A stretch of 7,254 nt of DNA from SZUA-217 sp036446835 (GTDB taxonomy: Bacteria > Actinomycetota > Acidimicrobiia > Spongiisociales > ZC4RG35), in contig JAZFTT010000181.1 in assembly GCA_036446835.1 (NCBI GenBank), positions 1 to 7,254 of the forward strand, in the 5' to 3' direction. The stretch's first letter is position 1. Every line of letters begins with the position of its first letter. This document shows, one piece after another, positions 1 to 5,668 of the stretch. A program made the translations under genes and the position numbers. The notes under the pieces are model-generated. The model was not told the origin of the DNA. It ran no database searches and saw only the letters and a list, made by a program, of their open reading frames with translations.

Positions 1-477
1 GGGTGCAACCCGCCGGTGAATGATCTCTTCTGCCCCGATCGGCTGGTCACCAGGGCTGAGATGGCTGCGTTCCTGATCCGGGCTTTGGGTCTGGAGAGTC
101 AGATGCCAGGCTTCCAGGGAACATTCTCCGACGTGGCTGCGGACGAGTGGTACACCCCATACGTCGAAGCATTGGCCGATCTTGGAATCACCGACGGGTA
201 CCCGGACGGGACCTACCGTCCACAAGCCAGTGTCACGCGGGCAGAGATGGCGAAGTTCCTCTTTCTGGCCTTTGGCTCAGGTTCGGTCACATCGCCACAG
301 GGCATCTTCATCGATGTGCCTACCACCGAGTGGTTCGCTTTGGCGGTCGAACAGATCTATGCCGACCAGATCACCCTGGGATGCGGAACCGACCCGTTGA
401 GTTACTGCCCGTTTGATGTCGTGCACCGAGATGAGATGGCGTCGTTCATCGCCCGTGCTCTCGGTCTCGGCGGCTGA
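1..477 (+). CDS. SLH-repeat surface protein, C-terminal end (5' partial)
   Basis: C-terminal part of a secreted or cell-envelope protein with S-layer homology repeats. The frame is open to the left edge, and the first residues (GCNPP) already belong to an SLH unit, so the GTG at 16 is internal rather than the start. Three units are visible: a partial one (residues 1-36, ending VTRAEMAAFLIRALGL), a full one (about 43-97, FSDV...WYTPYVEALADLGITDGYPDGTYRP...VTRAEMAKFL), and a final one (about 102-158, FIDV...CPFDVVHRDEMASFIARAL). Units 1 and 3 each carry a GC...(F/Y)CP cysteine pair that could form a disulphide outside the cell; this is inference. SLH domains typically anchor proteins to cell-wall polymers, but actinobacterial versions often form the tails of large exoproteins or proteases, and the N-terminal function lies outside the window. 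It ends with TGA at 475-477 and is convergent with the kinase gene. Confidence 0.88.
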   Translation, partial: GCNPPVNDLFCPDRLVTRAEMAAFLIRALGLESQMPGFQGTFSDVAADEWYTPYVEALADLGITDGYPDGTYRPQASVTRAEMAKFLFLAFGSGSVTSPQGIFIDVPTTEWFALAVEQIYADQITLGCGTDPLSYCPFDVVHRDEMASFIARALGLGG

Positions 478-485
478 AACACAAG

Positions 486-533
486 GACCCTTTAGGGGTG
501 GAGCCAGCTTCGTGGTGCTACGGGCTCCGGGTC
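486..533 (+). terminator. Composite hairpin after the SLH gene
   Basis: Nested inverted repeats start 9 nt after the SLH stop. GACCC (486-490) pairs with GGGTC (529-533), GGAGCC (500-505) with GGCTCC (523-528), and AGC (506-508) with GCT (517-519), with a 9-nt internal loop and a 3-nt bulge. There is no T-run on either side, so this is not a textbook intrinsic terminator. Its place between convergent genes makes a 3'-end or terminator role plausible. Confidence 0.4.
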
Positions 534-546
534 AATAGCGAGACAG

Positions 547-569
547 CGCAGCCTCAACGATGGGCTGCG
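547..569 (-). terminator. Hairpin just past the histidine kinase stop
   Basis: A perfect 7-bp GC-rich inverted repeat, CGCAGCC (547-553) and GGCTGCG (563-569), encloses a 9-nt loop. Reading on the minus strand it begins 4 nt after the kinase TAG stop (574-576). The following minus-strand bases are only moderately T-rich (CTGTCTCGCTATT), so the strength of a terminator is uncertain. A symmetric hairpin could act on both converging transcripts. Confidence 0.5.
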
Positions 570-573
570 TGGC

Positions 574-2424
574 CTAGCTGGACTCTTCTCCCACCATGAC
601 TGCGCCATCCGGAGAAAGGTCAAGCGCATCCTGTTCGTCGTTCTTCGGCGCCATCGGAAGAGTGAGCTGGAAGGTCGCTGGACCGAGATCGGACCGAAGC
701 GTCAGATCACCATCCATCAGACGCGCCAACTGTCGCGACACCGCAAGACCGAGGCCTATGGATTCAGGCTGCTCGACCCCCGACTTGCCCCGATAATAGG
801 GGTCAAAGATTCGACGGCGGAACTCATTCGGAATCCCCTCGCCGTTGTCGGAGAAGACAAGTGTGACATCGGGTCCGTCCCGGTGAGTTGTGATCGTTAT
901 CTCATCACCGCCATAACGCAGAGCATTTGTCACGAGATTGCGGATGATCTGCCGGACCCGGTTCGGGTCGGCAAGAGCCTGGTGGCTGGGGCCTGCCGCC
1001 ACGTAGATGTCTTTCTCATCCGTCAAGAGTCGCGCAGCAAGCACACTCTCGATCTCCTGACCGAGATGCACCGGCTCTTTGGTGACGGTGACAGCGTCGA
1101 TCTCAGCGCGAGCCGCCACAAGGAGGTCCTCAACAAGATCAGATACCTCCAGTGACTGCTGAAGCATGAGTTCGACGAGCTCGTTGCGCTCCCCCGAACT
1201 GAGATGGTCAGGGTCGTCTCGCAGCACGGAGGCGAAACCGACCACAGAAGTGAGAGGGGTGCGTATCTCGTGACTCACGCTGGCGAGGAAGCGGTCCTTC
1301 GACCGGACCAACTGCTCGAGTCGAGCAAAGGACTGCTCCCGCTCGAGAAACGCGCCGATCATTGCTGCGATTGTCTCCAGGGCAGGAAGATCAGGGTCAG
1401 GTGTCGACCCATCCGAGGTGTCATGTGCGATTCCCAGGAACCCCGCCCACTCACCGCCAACCGAGATAGGCACCGCCAGCGCAAAAACTGTGTCCGGGTC
1501 GCGGCCGAGAACGATCGCAAGAGTCTCGTCCATTCGGACGGCCTCACCGGCCGCCAAGGCGGCCGCAGGCTCCCGGTGTTGCATATAGGGGAGCGTCCAG
1601 CGCATCGAAGTGGAGTGCGAGATCGAATCCGGGTCTCCCGACACCTGTCTCACGACCGCGGCAGGGCCGGTTTGGCGATCACCGCTGTTCTCGGCGACGA
1701 AGGCAATATCGGCACCTGTCGCTTCTCGTATCGCCTTGAGAGCCTCGGTCAAAGCGTCATCATCGGCCTCGGAGAGCAGTTGCCGGCCTGCGACGGCGAT
1801 GGCAACCTCGCTCTTCAATCGTCGCTCTGTCGTCTTCTGAGTGTGCCGAAGTGACCGAGCGAGAACCGCAATCAGGGAAAGCAACAGACCGGTGAAGATT
1901 GCGTAGGCCACAGCCGTGGTCATCGAGCGACTCACCTCTGGTGGAACCGGAAATAGTGATATCGGTGACAGGGCAAGCACCGTCCAAATAGTTCCGTATG
2001 CCATGATCCAGACAGCGCGACTCGCTGGCAACAGAAGAAGCGGCACGGCCATCATGTAGACATAGGCTGCTCCGACACCAGCCGGTTCCAGATCGGCGAA
2101 GACGGTGGCCACACCGATCAATGTCATGTCAAGGAAGATCGATCTGGTCAGGCGCTTCGAACCACTTCGGCGACGCGAGTCTGCGTCAGCAATGGTGATG
2201 GCGGCGAGCGCCGCAAGGACGAATCCACCAAGCCAACCCCACCAGAAACCCAGGGCCACGCAGACAACCAAAGTCGCGAGAGCACCTCGAATACGGAACC
2301 CGGACCAAGCTGTCGACCCATCCGGGGTTTTCAGCAGGCTGTGGGCCCCATCCTCGTGGCCTGACCTCCCGTCTGCCGACGTCTCCGGGGACACCTCCGG
2401 AGTCGGGTCGCTCTGATTCGGCAT
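574..2424 (-). CDS. Membrane sensor histidine kinase (6TM-GAF-HisKA-HATPase_c)
   Basis: Sensor kinase of a two-component system, 616 aa from the ATG at 2424. An acidic, Ser/Pro-rich cytosolic N-terminus (1-46) is followed by about six hydrophobic segments (47-79, probably two; 95-112; 117-134; 136-158; 168-189). A GAF-like domain (about 225-362) comes next, then HisKA with phospho-acceptor His385 in SHEIRTPL. HATPase_c has an N box with Asn496/Asn500 (RNLVTNAL), G1 DNGEGIP (526-532), F box IFDPYYRG (539-546) and G2 GLGLAV (557-562). All catalytic boxes are intact, so it should be active. The ligand is unknown; multi-pass plus GAF suggests membrane and small-molecule sensing. No response regulator is in the window, so it looks like an orphan kinase. 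The frame stays open to a TTG at 2628, but those 68 codons do not resemble protein; ATG 2424 has GGAAG and AGAGAG upstream, only a moderate SD. Confidence 0.9.
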   Translation of the reverse strand: MPNQSDPTPEVSPETSADGRSGHEDGAHSLLKTPDGSTAWSGFRIRGALATLVVCVALGFWWGWLGGFVLAALAAITIADADSRRRSGSKRLTRSIFLDMTLIGVATVFADLEPAGVGAAYVYMMAVPLLLLPASRAVWIMAYGTIWTVLALSPISLFPVPPEVSRSMTTAVAYAIFTGLLLSLIAVLARSLRHTQKTTERRLKSEVAIAVAGRQLLSEADDDALTEALKAIREATGADIAFVAENSGDRQTGPAAVVRQVSGDPDSISHSTSMRWTLPYMQHREPAAALAAGEAVRMDETLAIVLGRDPDTVFALAVPISVGGEWAGFLGIAHDTSDGSTPDPDLPALETIAAMIGAFLEREQSFARLEQLVRSKDRFLASVSHEIRTPLTSVVGFASVLRDDPDHLSSGERNELVELMLQQSLEVSDLVEDLLVAARAEIDAVTVTKEPVHLGQEIESVLAARLLTDEKDIYVAAGPSHQALADPNRVRQIIRNLVTNALRYGGDEITITTHRDGPDVTLVFSDNGEGIPNEFRRRIFDPYYRGKSGVEQPESIGLGLAVSRQLARLMDGDLTLRSDLGPATFQLTLPMAPKNDEQDALDLSPDGAVMVGEESS

Positions 2425-2856
2425 TCTCTCTGACCACTTCCAATCGACGAACAGCCCCAACCAACCGGCAATGTCTGAGTTCGAGCATGCCGACAAAGAG
2501 TCAGGGTCCAATAACTGATATCGGCACTCAGAGGGCCAGTCTTGACGAGGGGCTGACATTGCTGTCTGGGAGTCCCCACCAACGAACCTGTCCAACACCG
2601 TCAACCGCGCGCGGCGTTCATTTGTCAAAGTCCGTGATCCAGATCATGAATGACGCGATTCGCCTATCTGGACATACTGCAACCGGATCTCTCTCAGGGA
2701 CATAGAACGGCAACCGCTACTCCACCGTCCGCCGAGGGTTTTCAGTAGACCGGTGCCCACCGTGGAGAATGGGCGAGCCGATCTCACGAGCCGAAGGGCA
2801 TCTGCCTCGAAGCTGTGGCGGCCAGAGGTTCGAGCCATAGGCAAAGTAGAGAAAAG
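2425..2856. other. 432-bp stretch without a convincing gene
   Basis: This lies between the dehydratase stop and the kinase start, both on the minus strand. I see no convincing protein or tRNA. It holds a minus-strand TTGACA (2628-2623) with no matching -10 at 17-18 bp, a short palindrome TGATC-CA-GATCA (2635-2646), and an overlapping longer inverted repeat (2638-2672). It probably contains the 3' end of the dehydratase transcript and the kinase promoter. Confidence 0.5.
2635..2672. repeat. Nested inverted repeats upstream of the kinase
   Basis: TCCAGAT (2638-2644) and ATCTGGA (2666-2672) form 7-bp perfect arms around a 21-nt loop, which itself holds GCG-ATT-CGC (2655-2663). The left arm overlaps a second palindrome, TGATC-CA-GATCA (2635-2646). 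It could be an RNA hairpin ending the dehydratase transcript or a protein-binding site for the kinase promoter. No T-run follows on either strand. Confidence 0.4.
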
Positions 2857-3846
2857 TCACTCAGAAGCAACCAACTCAGCGAGAAGGACGGGGTCAACAC
2901 TCCCTCCGCTCACAATGCAAACTGAGGGCCCCCTCTCCGACAAGGGCACCTTCAAGGCGGCGGCCAGGCTGGCCGCGCCCGCGCCTTCGGTCACCAGTTT
3001 GTCGCTCAACGCCAGACGCCGCATCCCGGCCTTGACCTCGCTCTCGGAGACCAGAACCACCTCGTCGACCAGCTCCTGAAGCATCGGATACATGTTGTGT
3101 GTTATCACCGGAGTGGAGGCGCCTTCGACAATTGTGTCATGCCAGTCGATCCACACCGGACCACCCGCGGTGAAAGCGGCGGCGAGGGCCGAGTTCACCT
3201 CGGCTTGAACCGCGTAGACCCGAACCGACGGTTTGAGCGTCTTGAGCGCCGCTGCGACACCGGAGAGCAGCGCACCCCCACCCACGGGTACGAACACCGA
3301 GTCGACTTCAGGCAGATCCTCGTGAATCTCGAGACCGATGGTCCCGTGCCCGGAGATCATCAACGGTTCGCCCCAAGGATTGAGATAGCAGTACGGCTCC
3401 TGTCGCCAGCCTTCCTCGAACATGTAGATCATCAGATCGGTCATCGACACGCTGACGAGTTCTGTGCCATATGCCTCGATCGCCCGCCGTTTTCCCTCAT
3501 GAAGTGTCTCCGGAACCAGCGAGCGTGAAGGCACCCCCAACTCTCGGGCCATGTAGCCAACGGCCTGGGCCGTGTTGCCGGCACTTGTCGTCGAAAGCCC
3601 TTTGGCCGCCTCCTCTTCGGAAAGACTCAGAGCCCAGTTGCCGACGCCTCGCACCTTGAAAGACCCGATCGGCTGAAGGGTCTCCGGTTTCAGATAGATC
3701 TCGGTGTTGCCCTCGTGGCTGACCAGCGGGAGGAGCGGCGTCCGGACGATGGTTCTCTCGAGCCGACGGGCCGCCTTCTCGATCGCCTCGATCCTGGGAA
3801 CTTCGACAGGGTCGCCGGGCCATCCGGTTGGTCGCTGCTCGCTCAT
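2857..3846 (-). CDS. Threonine/serine dehydratase-like PLP enzyme (fold type II)
   Basis: 329 aa, the usual size of a catabolic threonine/serine dehydratase or serine racemase with no C-terminal ACT-type regulatory domain, so isoleucine feedback control is not expected. The family reaction is PLP-dependent dehydration of L-Thr or L-Ser to a 2-oxo acid via enamine and imine intermediates. Motifs: Schiff-base Lys64 in GSFKVRG (61-67); SAGNTAQ (88-94) in the carboxylate-binding loop; PVGGGALLSG (187-196), the phosphate-binding glycine loop; EGAGAAS (287-293); and SGGSVD (313-318), which faces the pyridine ring. Two positions depart from the common forms (Thr for His in GNHAQ, Ser for Asn in SGGNVD), so the substrate may not be threonine. 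ATG at 3846 has GAGG 11 nt upstream. It is divergent from a RidA gene, which fits its chemistry. The ilvA/tdcB names are not assigned because specificity is open. Confidence 0.87.
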   Translation of the reverse strand: MSEQRPTGWPGDPVEVPRIEAIEKAARRLERTIVRTPLLPLVSHEGNTEIYLKPETLQPIGSFKVRGVGNWALSLSEEEAAKGLSTTSAGNTAQAVGYMARELGVPSRSLVPETLHEGKRRAIEAYGTELVSVSMTDLMIYMFEEGWRQEPYCYLNPWGEPLMISGHGTIGLEIHEDLPEVDSVFVPVGGGALLSGVAAALKTLKPSVRVYAVQAEVNSALAAAFTAGGPVWIDWHDTIVEGASTPVITHNMYPMLQELVDEVVLVSESEVKAGMRRLALSDKLVTEGAGAASLAAALKVPLSERGPSVCIVSGGSVDPVLLAELVASE

Positions 3847-3861
3847 CGGATGCCTAGCCTC

Positions 3862-3875
3862 ACTGTCGGGACAGT
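3862..3875. promoter_or_regulatory. Operator-like inverted repeat between dehydratase and ridA
   Basis: ACTGTC-GG-GACAGT is a perfect 6-bp inverted repeat with a 2-bp spacer, inside the 49-bp gap between the two divergent start codons. A minus-strand GATACT (3878-3873), a possible -10 for the dehydratase gene, overlaps its right arm. A regulator bound here could control both genes. The regulator is unknown; the function is inferred from symmetry and position. Confidence 0.45.
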
Positions 3876-3882
3876 ATCGACC

Positions 3883-3888
3883 AGGAGG
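3883..3888 (+). promoter_or_regulatory. Shine-Dalgarno site deciding the ridA start
   Basis: AGGAGG lies 7 nt before the GTG at 3896. It selects that codon over in-frame upstream starts such as the one at 3704, which would add 64 residues encoded antisense to the dehydratase gene and lacks family similarity. Confidence 0.85.
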
Positions 3889-3895
3889 CCAAGCA

Positions 3896-4273
3896 GTGGA
3901 GAAAATCGTCGTCGAAGGGCTCGCCCGGCTTCCTTCGTTCAGTCATGCGGTTATCGCCGGAGACACCATCTACGTGTCGGGCTCATTGGGCACGCTGCCC
4001 GACTCGATGGAGTTGATCCCCGGTGGTGCCGGTCCGGAGACGACCCAGACACTCAGCAACATCGAATCCGTCCTTCGTGCCAGCGGTGCATCTCTCGACG
4101 ATGTCGTAAAGGTCAACGTCTACGTTTCTGACATGGCGGCCTTCAATGAGATGAACAACGCATACCTCGAGGTTTTTGGCGCTTCGCCACCGGCCCGGAT
4201 CACAGTGGGCGGCGTCGATCTCGCCCTCAATGCAGCCGTCGAAATCGACTGCGTTGCCCACAAAACGGCCTAG
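3896..4273 (+). CDS. ridA: RidA/YjgF-family reactive enamine/imine deaminase
   Basis: 125 aa from GTG 3896, typical of the Rid family. RidA proteins form cytosolic trimers that hydrolyse 2-aminoacrylate and 2-aminocrotonate (or their imines), the toxic intermediates released by PLP dehydratases, to pyruvate or 2-oxobutyrate and ammonia. Visible signatures are IYVSGSLG (25-32), QTLSNIESVLRASGASLDDVVKVNVYV (51-77, the conserved helix and strand), and PPARITVGGVDLALNAAVEIDCVA (98-121). The last contains Arg101, the substrate-carboxylate arginine that marks deaminase-competent Rid proteins, and Glu116. It is divergent from a threonine/serine-dehydratase-like gene, the expected source of its substrate. 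Its stop shares the bases CTAG (4270-4273) with the stop of the convergent peroxidase gene. The exact Rid subfamily (RidA or Rid1-7) is not settled. Confidence 0.9.
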   Translation: MEKIVVEGLARLPSFSHAVIAGDTIYVSGSLGTLPDSMELIPGGAGPETTQTLSNIESVLRASGASLDDVVKVNVYVSDMAAFNEMNNAYLEVFGASPPARITVGGVDLALNAAVEIDCVAHKTA

Positions 4274-4821
4274 TCCTCCGGGATCCAGTCCTCCAACGGG
4301 ATGCCAAGCCCTGCGGCTATCCGGTTGGCATATGCGTAGTAGCCGGTGACCTCGGCGATGTGAAGGATGTCGGTGTCGCTGAAGCCGAGCCGACGCATGG
4401 CCTCGAGATCGGACTCCGCCATTGATCCCGGGTCCTTCGTCAATTTCACGGCGTACCTCAGCATGGCGAGGCGCTTGTCCGAAAGACCGGCAGATTCGAA
4501 GTCGGCCTCGATGCGCCGAGCCAGCTCGTCGTCTCTGAGCAGTCGGCGCAGACCACGCCGATGGTGGGTCAGTCAGTAATGACAACCGTTGGTCTTGGAC
4601 ACAACGAGGGCGACCATCTCGCGCTCGACCTTGCGCAAGGTGGCGGTCCCCTTCATCGCCTGGCGGTAGAGAACATTGTGGGCGTCCATGCTTCCGACGT
4701 CGAGAGCGTGAATCCGCATGACCCAGTCGACACGCTGAAAGGTCCGATCGGTGACCTGTGGTCTCAGCTCATCGAAACTGTCGTCCCAGTCGTCCTCGTG
4801 CGGCGCATCAATCCAAGGCAT
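4270..4821 (-). CDS. AhpD/CMD-like peroxidase-related selenoprotein (in-frame UGA = Sec83)
   Basis: Reading through one TGA (4575-4573) gives 183 aa, about the length of the peroxidase-related AhpD-like family. Before the TGA is the family core (EREMVALVVSKTNGCHY); after it LTHHRRGLRRLL... and LRYAVKLTKDPGSM...LGIPLEDW continue the same fold for 100 codons. The TGA stands at the second redox cysteine: Cys80-His-Tyr-Sec83. Glu68 (12 before Cys80) and His87 (4 after Sec83) match the spacing I recall for Glu118, Cys130, Cys133 and His137 of M. tuberculosis AhpD. A SECIS-like hairpin follows directly. The likely role is thiol/selenol-dependent peroxide reduction; the substrate is unknown. ATG 4821 abuts the upstream TAA with no clear SD, so translation is probably coupled. 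It overlaps ridA by 4 bp at the 3' end. Alternatives are a nonsense mutation or a TGC-to-TGA sequencing error; the hairpin argues against both. Confidence 0.87.
4535..4572 (-). promoter_or_regulatory. Bacterial SECIS-like hairpin
   Basis: Immediately 3' of the UGA, a 6-bp perfect stem UCGGCG (4561-4556) and CGCCGA (4548-4543) carries the 7-nt loop UGGUCUG (4555-4549). A lower stem CUGA (4572-4569) with UCAG (4538-4535) closes the structure across an internal loop. The loop core GGUCU begins 18 nt after the UGA, matching my recollection of the SelB-binding apical loop and spacing of E. coli fdhF. A U-to-G wobble could close the loop to exactly GGUCU. The RNA is part of the coding sequence and would direct Sec insertion through SelB and tRNA-Sec. 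Confidence 0.82.
4573..4575 (-). other. Probable selenocysteine codon (UGA)
   Basis: An in-frame TGA lies between TAC (Tyr82) and CTG (Leu84), exactly at the position of the second cysteine of the CxxC active site, giving a CxxU redox pair. Other genes in this window end at TGA (475-477, 2859-2857, 6749-6751), so TGA is not reassigned genome-wide. Confidence 0.85.
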
Positions 4822-5559
4822 TTAGTTGGAGAAAGTGACACTGAAGGCGGGGGCCCAGCGGGTGACCACTTTCCCGTAGTTCTCGCCGGCACGCAGCATG
4901 TCACCGGCGGCAAGGGCCTCAATCGACTCCTGGATCAGTTCACACGACTCGTCGAACACCAACTCCTGAGGATCAAAGAGGTCGGAGACGTCCGCGTAGT
5001 CGAGCTCCACCATCGAGCCCTCCGCGAATGGCTCCAGCCAGCCCACGAGCTGTCCCAATTCCTCAGCCGGGCCCCGGAACACTCCGATCTTCTGCAGAAT
5101 GCCATAGGCGTGAGACACCCGCCGGCGAGCGTCGTCGATGCTGGTGCGGTAACGAAGACGTGGCCCCTCCGGTACCTCATACAACAGCTTCTCCGACGGC
5201 TCGAATGCGGTGAACCATCGCACCGGTACATGCCATGGCGAAGTGAGCACGTGAGAACGGTGCGACGGGTTCTGGGTGTGATAGACACGCAATTCACGGT
5301 CGGCCGCCTGGGCCGCATCCTCGGGAATCAACCCCACCCCCAGGCCTCGGAAGGCGCTGGCGAAGGCGACGGTCGATTCGAGTACTCGAAGTCGGAGATT
5401 TCGAGGGCAAACCAGACTTCGGCCCTCCCATTCGACAGTCCAATGATCGTCCCCCTCGGCCTCGGAGAGCATCCCGTAGGAACGAACGAAACCAGGCACC
5501 GGATCTCGCGAGCCGGTTGCCTCCGGTGAATAGACCCTGAGGTACGCCGCTTTGGTCAT
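4822..5559 (-). CDS. Conserved hypothetical protein (AYLRVY-type actinobacterial family)
   Basis: 245 aa from ATG 5559, chosen because AAGGA lies 7 nt upstream; the GTG at 5577 overlaps that site. No catalytic motif, signal peptide or membrane segment is visible. The N-terminus AAYLRVYSPE, a central TSPWHVPVRWFTAFEP, then a basic YRTSIDDARRRVSHAYGIL helix and an acidic C-terminal half (ELDYADVSDLFDPQEL...ALAAGD...YGKVVTRW) resemble a family of unknown function I associate with Actinomycetota (possibly the one catalogued as DUF8083). The name is from memory and unverified. Its TAA stop directly abuts the ATG of the selenoprotein gene, so the two form one operon, and a functional link to peroxide or redox biology is possible but unproven. 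It is divergent from the leucine dehydrogenase operon. Confidence 0.8.
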   Translation of the reverse strand: MTKAAYLRVYSPEATGSRDPVPGFVRSYGMLSEAEGDDHWTVEWEGRSLVCPRNLRLRVLESTVAFASAFRGLGVGLIPEDAAQAADRELRVYHTQNPSHRSHVLTSPWHVPVRWFTAFEPSEKLLYEVPEGPRLRYRTSIDDARRRVSHAYGILQKIGVFRGPAEELGQLVGWLEPFAEGSMVELDYADVSDLFDPQELVFDESCELIQESIEALAAGDMLRAGENYGKVVTRWAPAFSVTFSN

Positions 5560-5580
5560 CCGCCCATCCTTGCACACCGT

Positions 5581-5633
5581 CGGGTCGGGTGACCCGGGAG
5601 CGCAAGGTTCGGGGCGGCTGTAGTATCGGAGAC
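5581..5633. promoter_or_regulatory. Divergent promoter region with operator-like palindrome
   Basis: The 109 bp between divergent starts hold a palindrome CGGGTC-GGGT-GACCCG (5581-5596). They also hold TAGTAT (5621-5626), a possible plus-strand -10 for the leucine dehydrogenase operon, which as GATACT (5627-5622) could equally be a minus-strand -10. No good -35 is visible for either direction. An almost identical palindrome occurs inside the downstream gene (6092-6105). Confidence 0.35.
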
Positions 5634-5652
5634 AGGTTGCATCCCGAGTTCC

Positions 5653-5660
5653 AGAGGAGG
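5653..5660 (+). promoter_or_regulatory. Strong Shine-Dalgarno site supporting a TTG start
   Basis: AGAGGAGG ends 8 nt before the TTG at 5669. It supports TTG as the start of leucine dehydrogenase, which also gives the N-terminus and residue numbering expected for the family. Confidence 0.85.
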
Positions 5661-5668
5661 TTCAAGCC

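Noticed and set aside
1204..1854. Plus-strand 216-codon frame
   Set aside because: It is entirely antisense to the GAF and HisKA coding region of the kinase, with no protein-like motif.
1403..2324. Repeated GTCGACCCATCCG inside the kinase gene
   Set aside because: The two copies encode similar Asp-Gly-Ser-Thr linker residues, and flanking sequence does not extend the match; probably coincidence.
2471..2518. 15-residue plus-strand reading frame
   Set aside because: No SD and no conserved feature; too short to support.
2827..2836. tRNA-like T-loop GGTTCGAGCC
   Set aside because: The flanks do not form a T-stem, and no acceptor or anticodon arm can be drawn.
2644..2844. Small minus-strand gene of 66 codons after the dehydratase
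   Set aside because: No SD and an arginine/serine-rich composition with no motif. Its LLKT stretch resembles part of the kinase N-terminus only through a shared 10-mer CTGAAAACCC, probably chance.
3704..3895. N-terminal extension of RidA
   Set aside because: It would be antisense to the dehydratase coding sequence and adds 64 residues absent from the family; a strong SD sits before GTG 3896.
4270..4821. Pseudogene or two separate short genes split at the TGA
   Set aside because: Read-through restores a full-length family member with catalytic spacing intact, the TGA replaces a catalytic cysteine, and a SECIS-like hairpin follows. No frameshift or second stop is present. ATG 4464 has no family N-terminus.
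4561..5529. Long open frame on the plus strand (322 codons)
   Set aside because: It is antisense to the conserved hypothetical and selenoprotein genes, has no recognisable motifs, and reflects high-GC codon use on the other strand.
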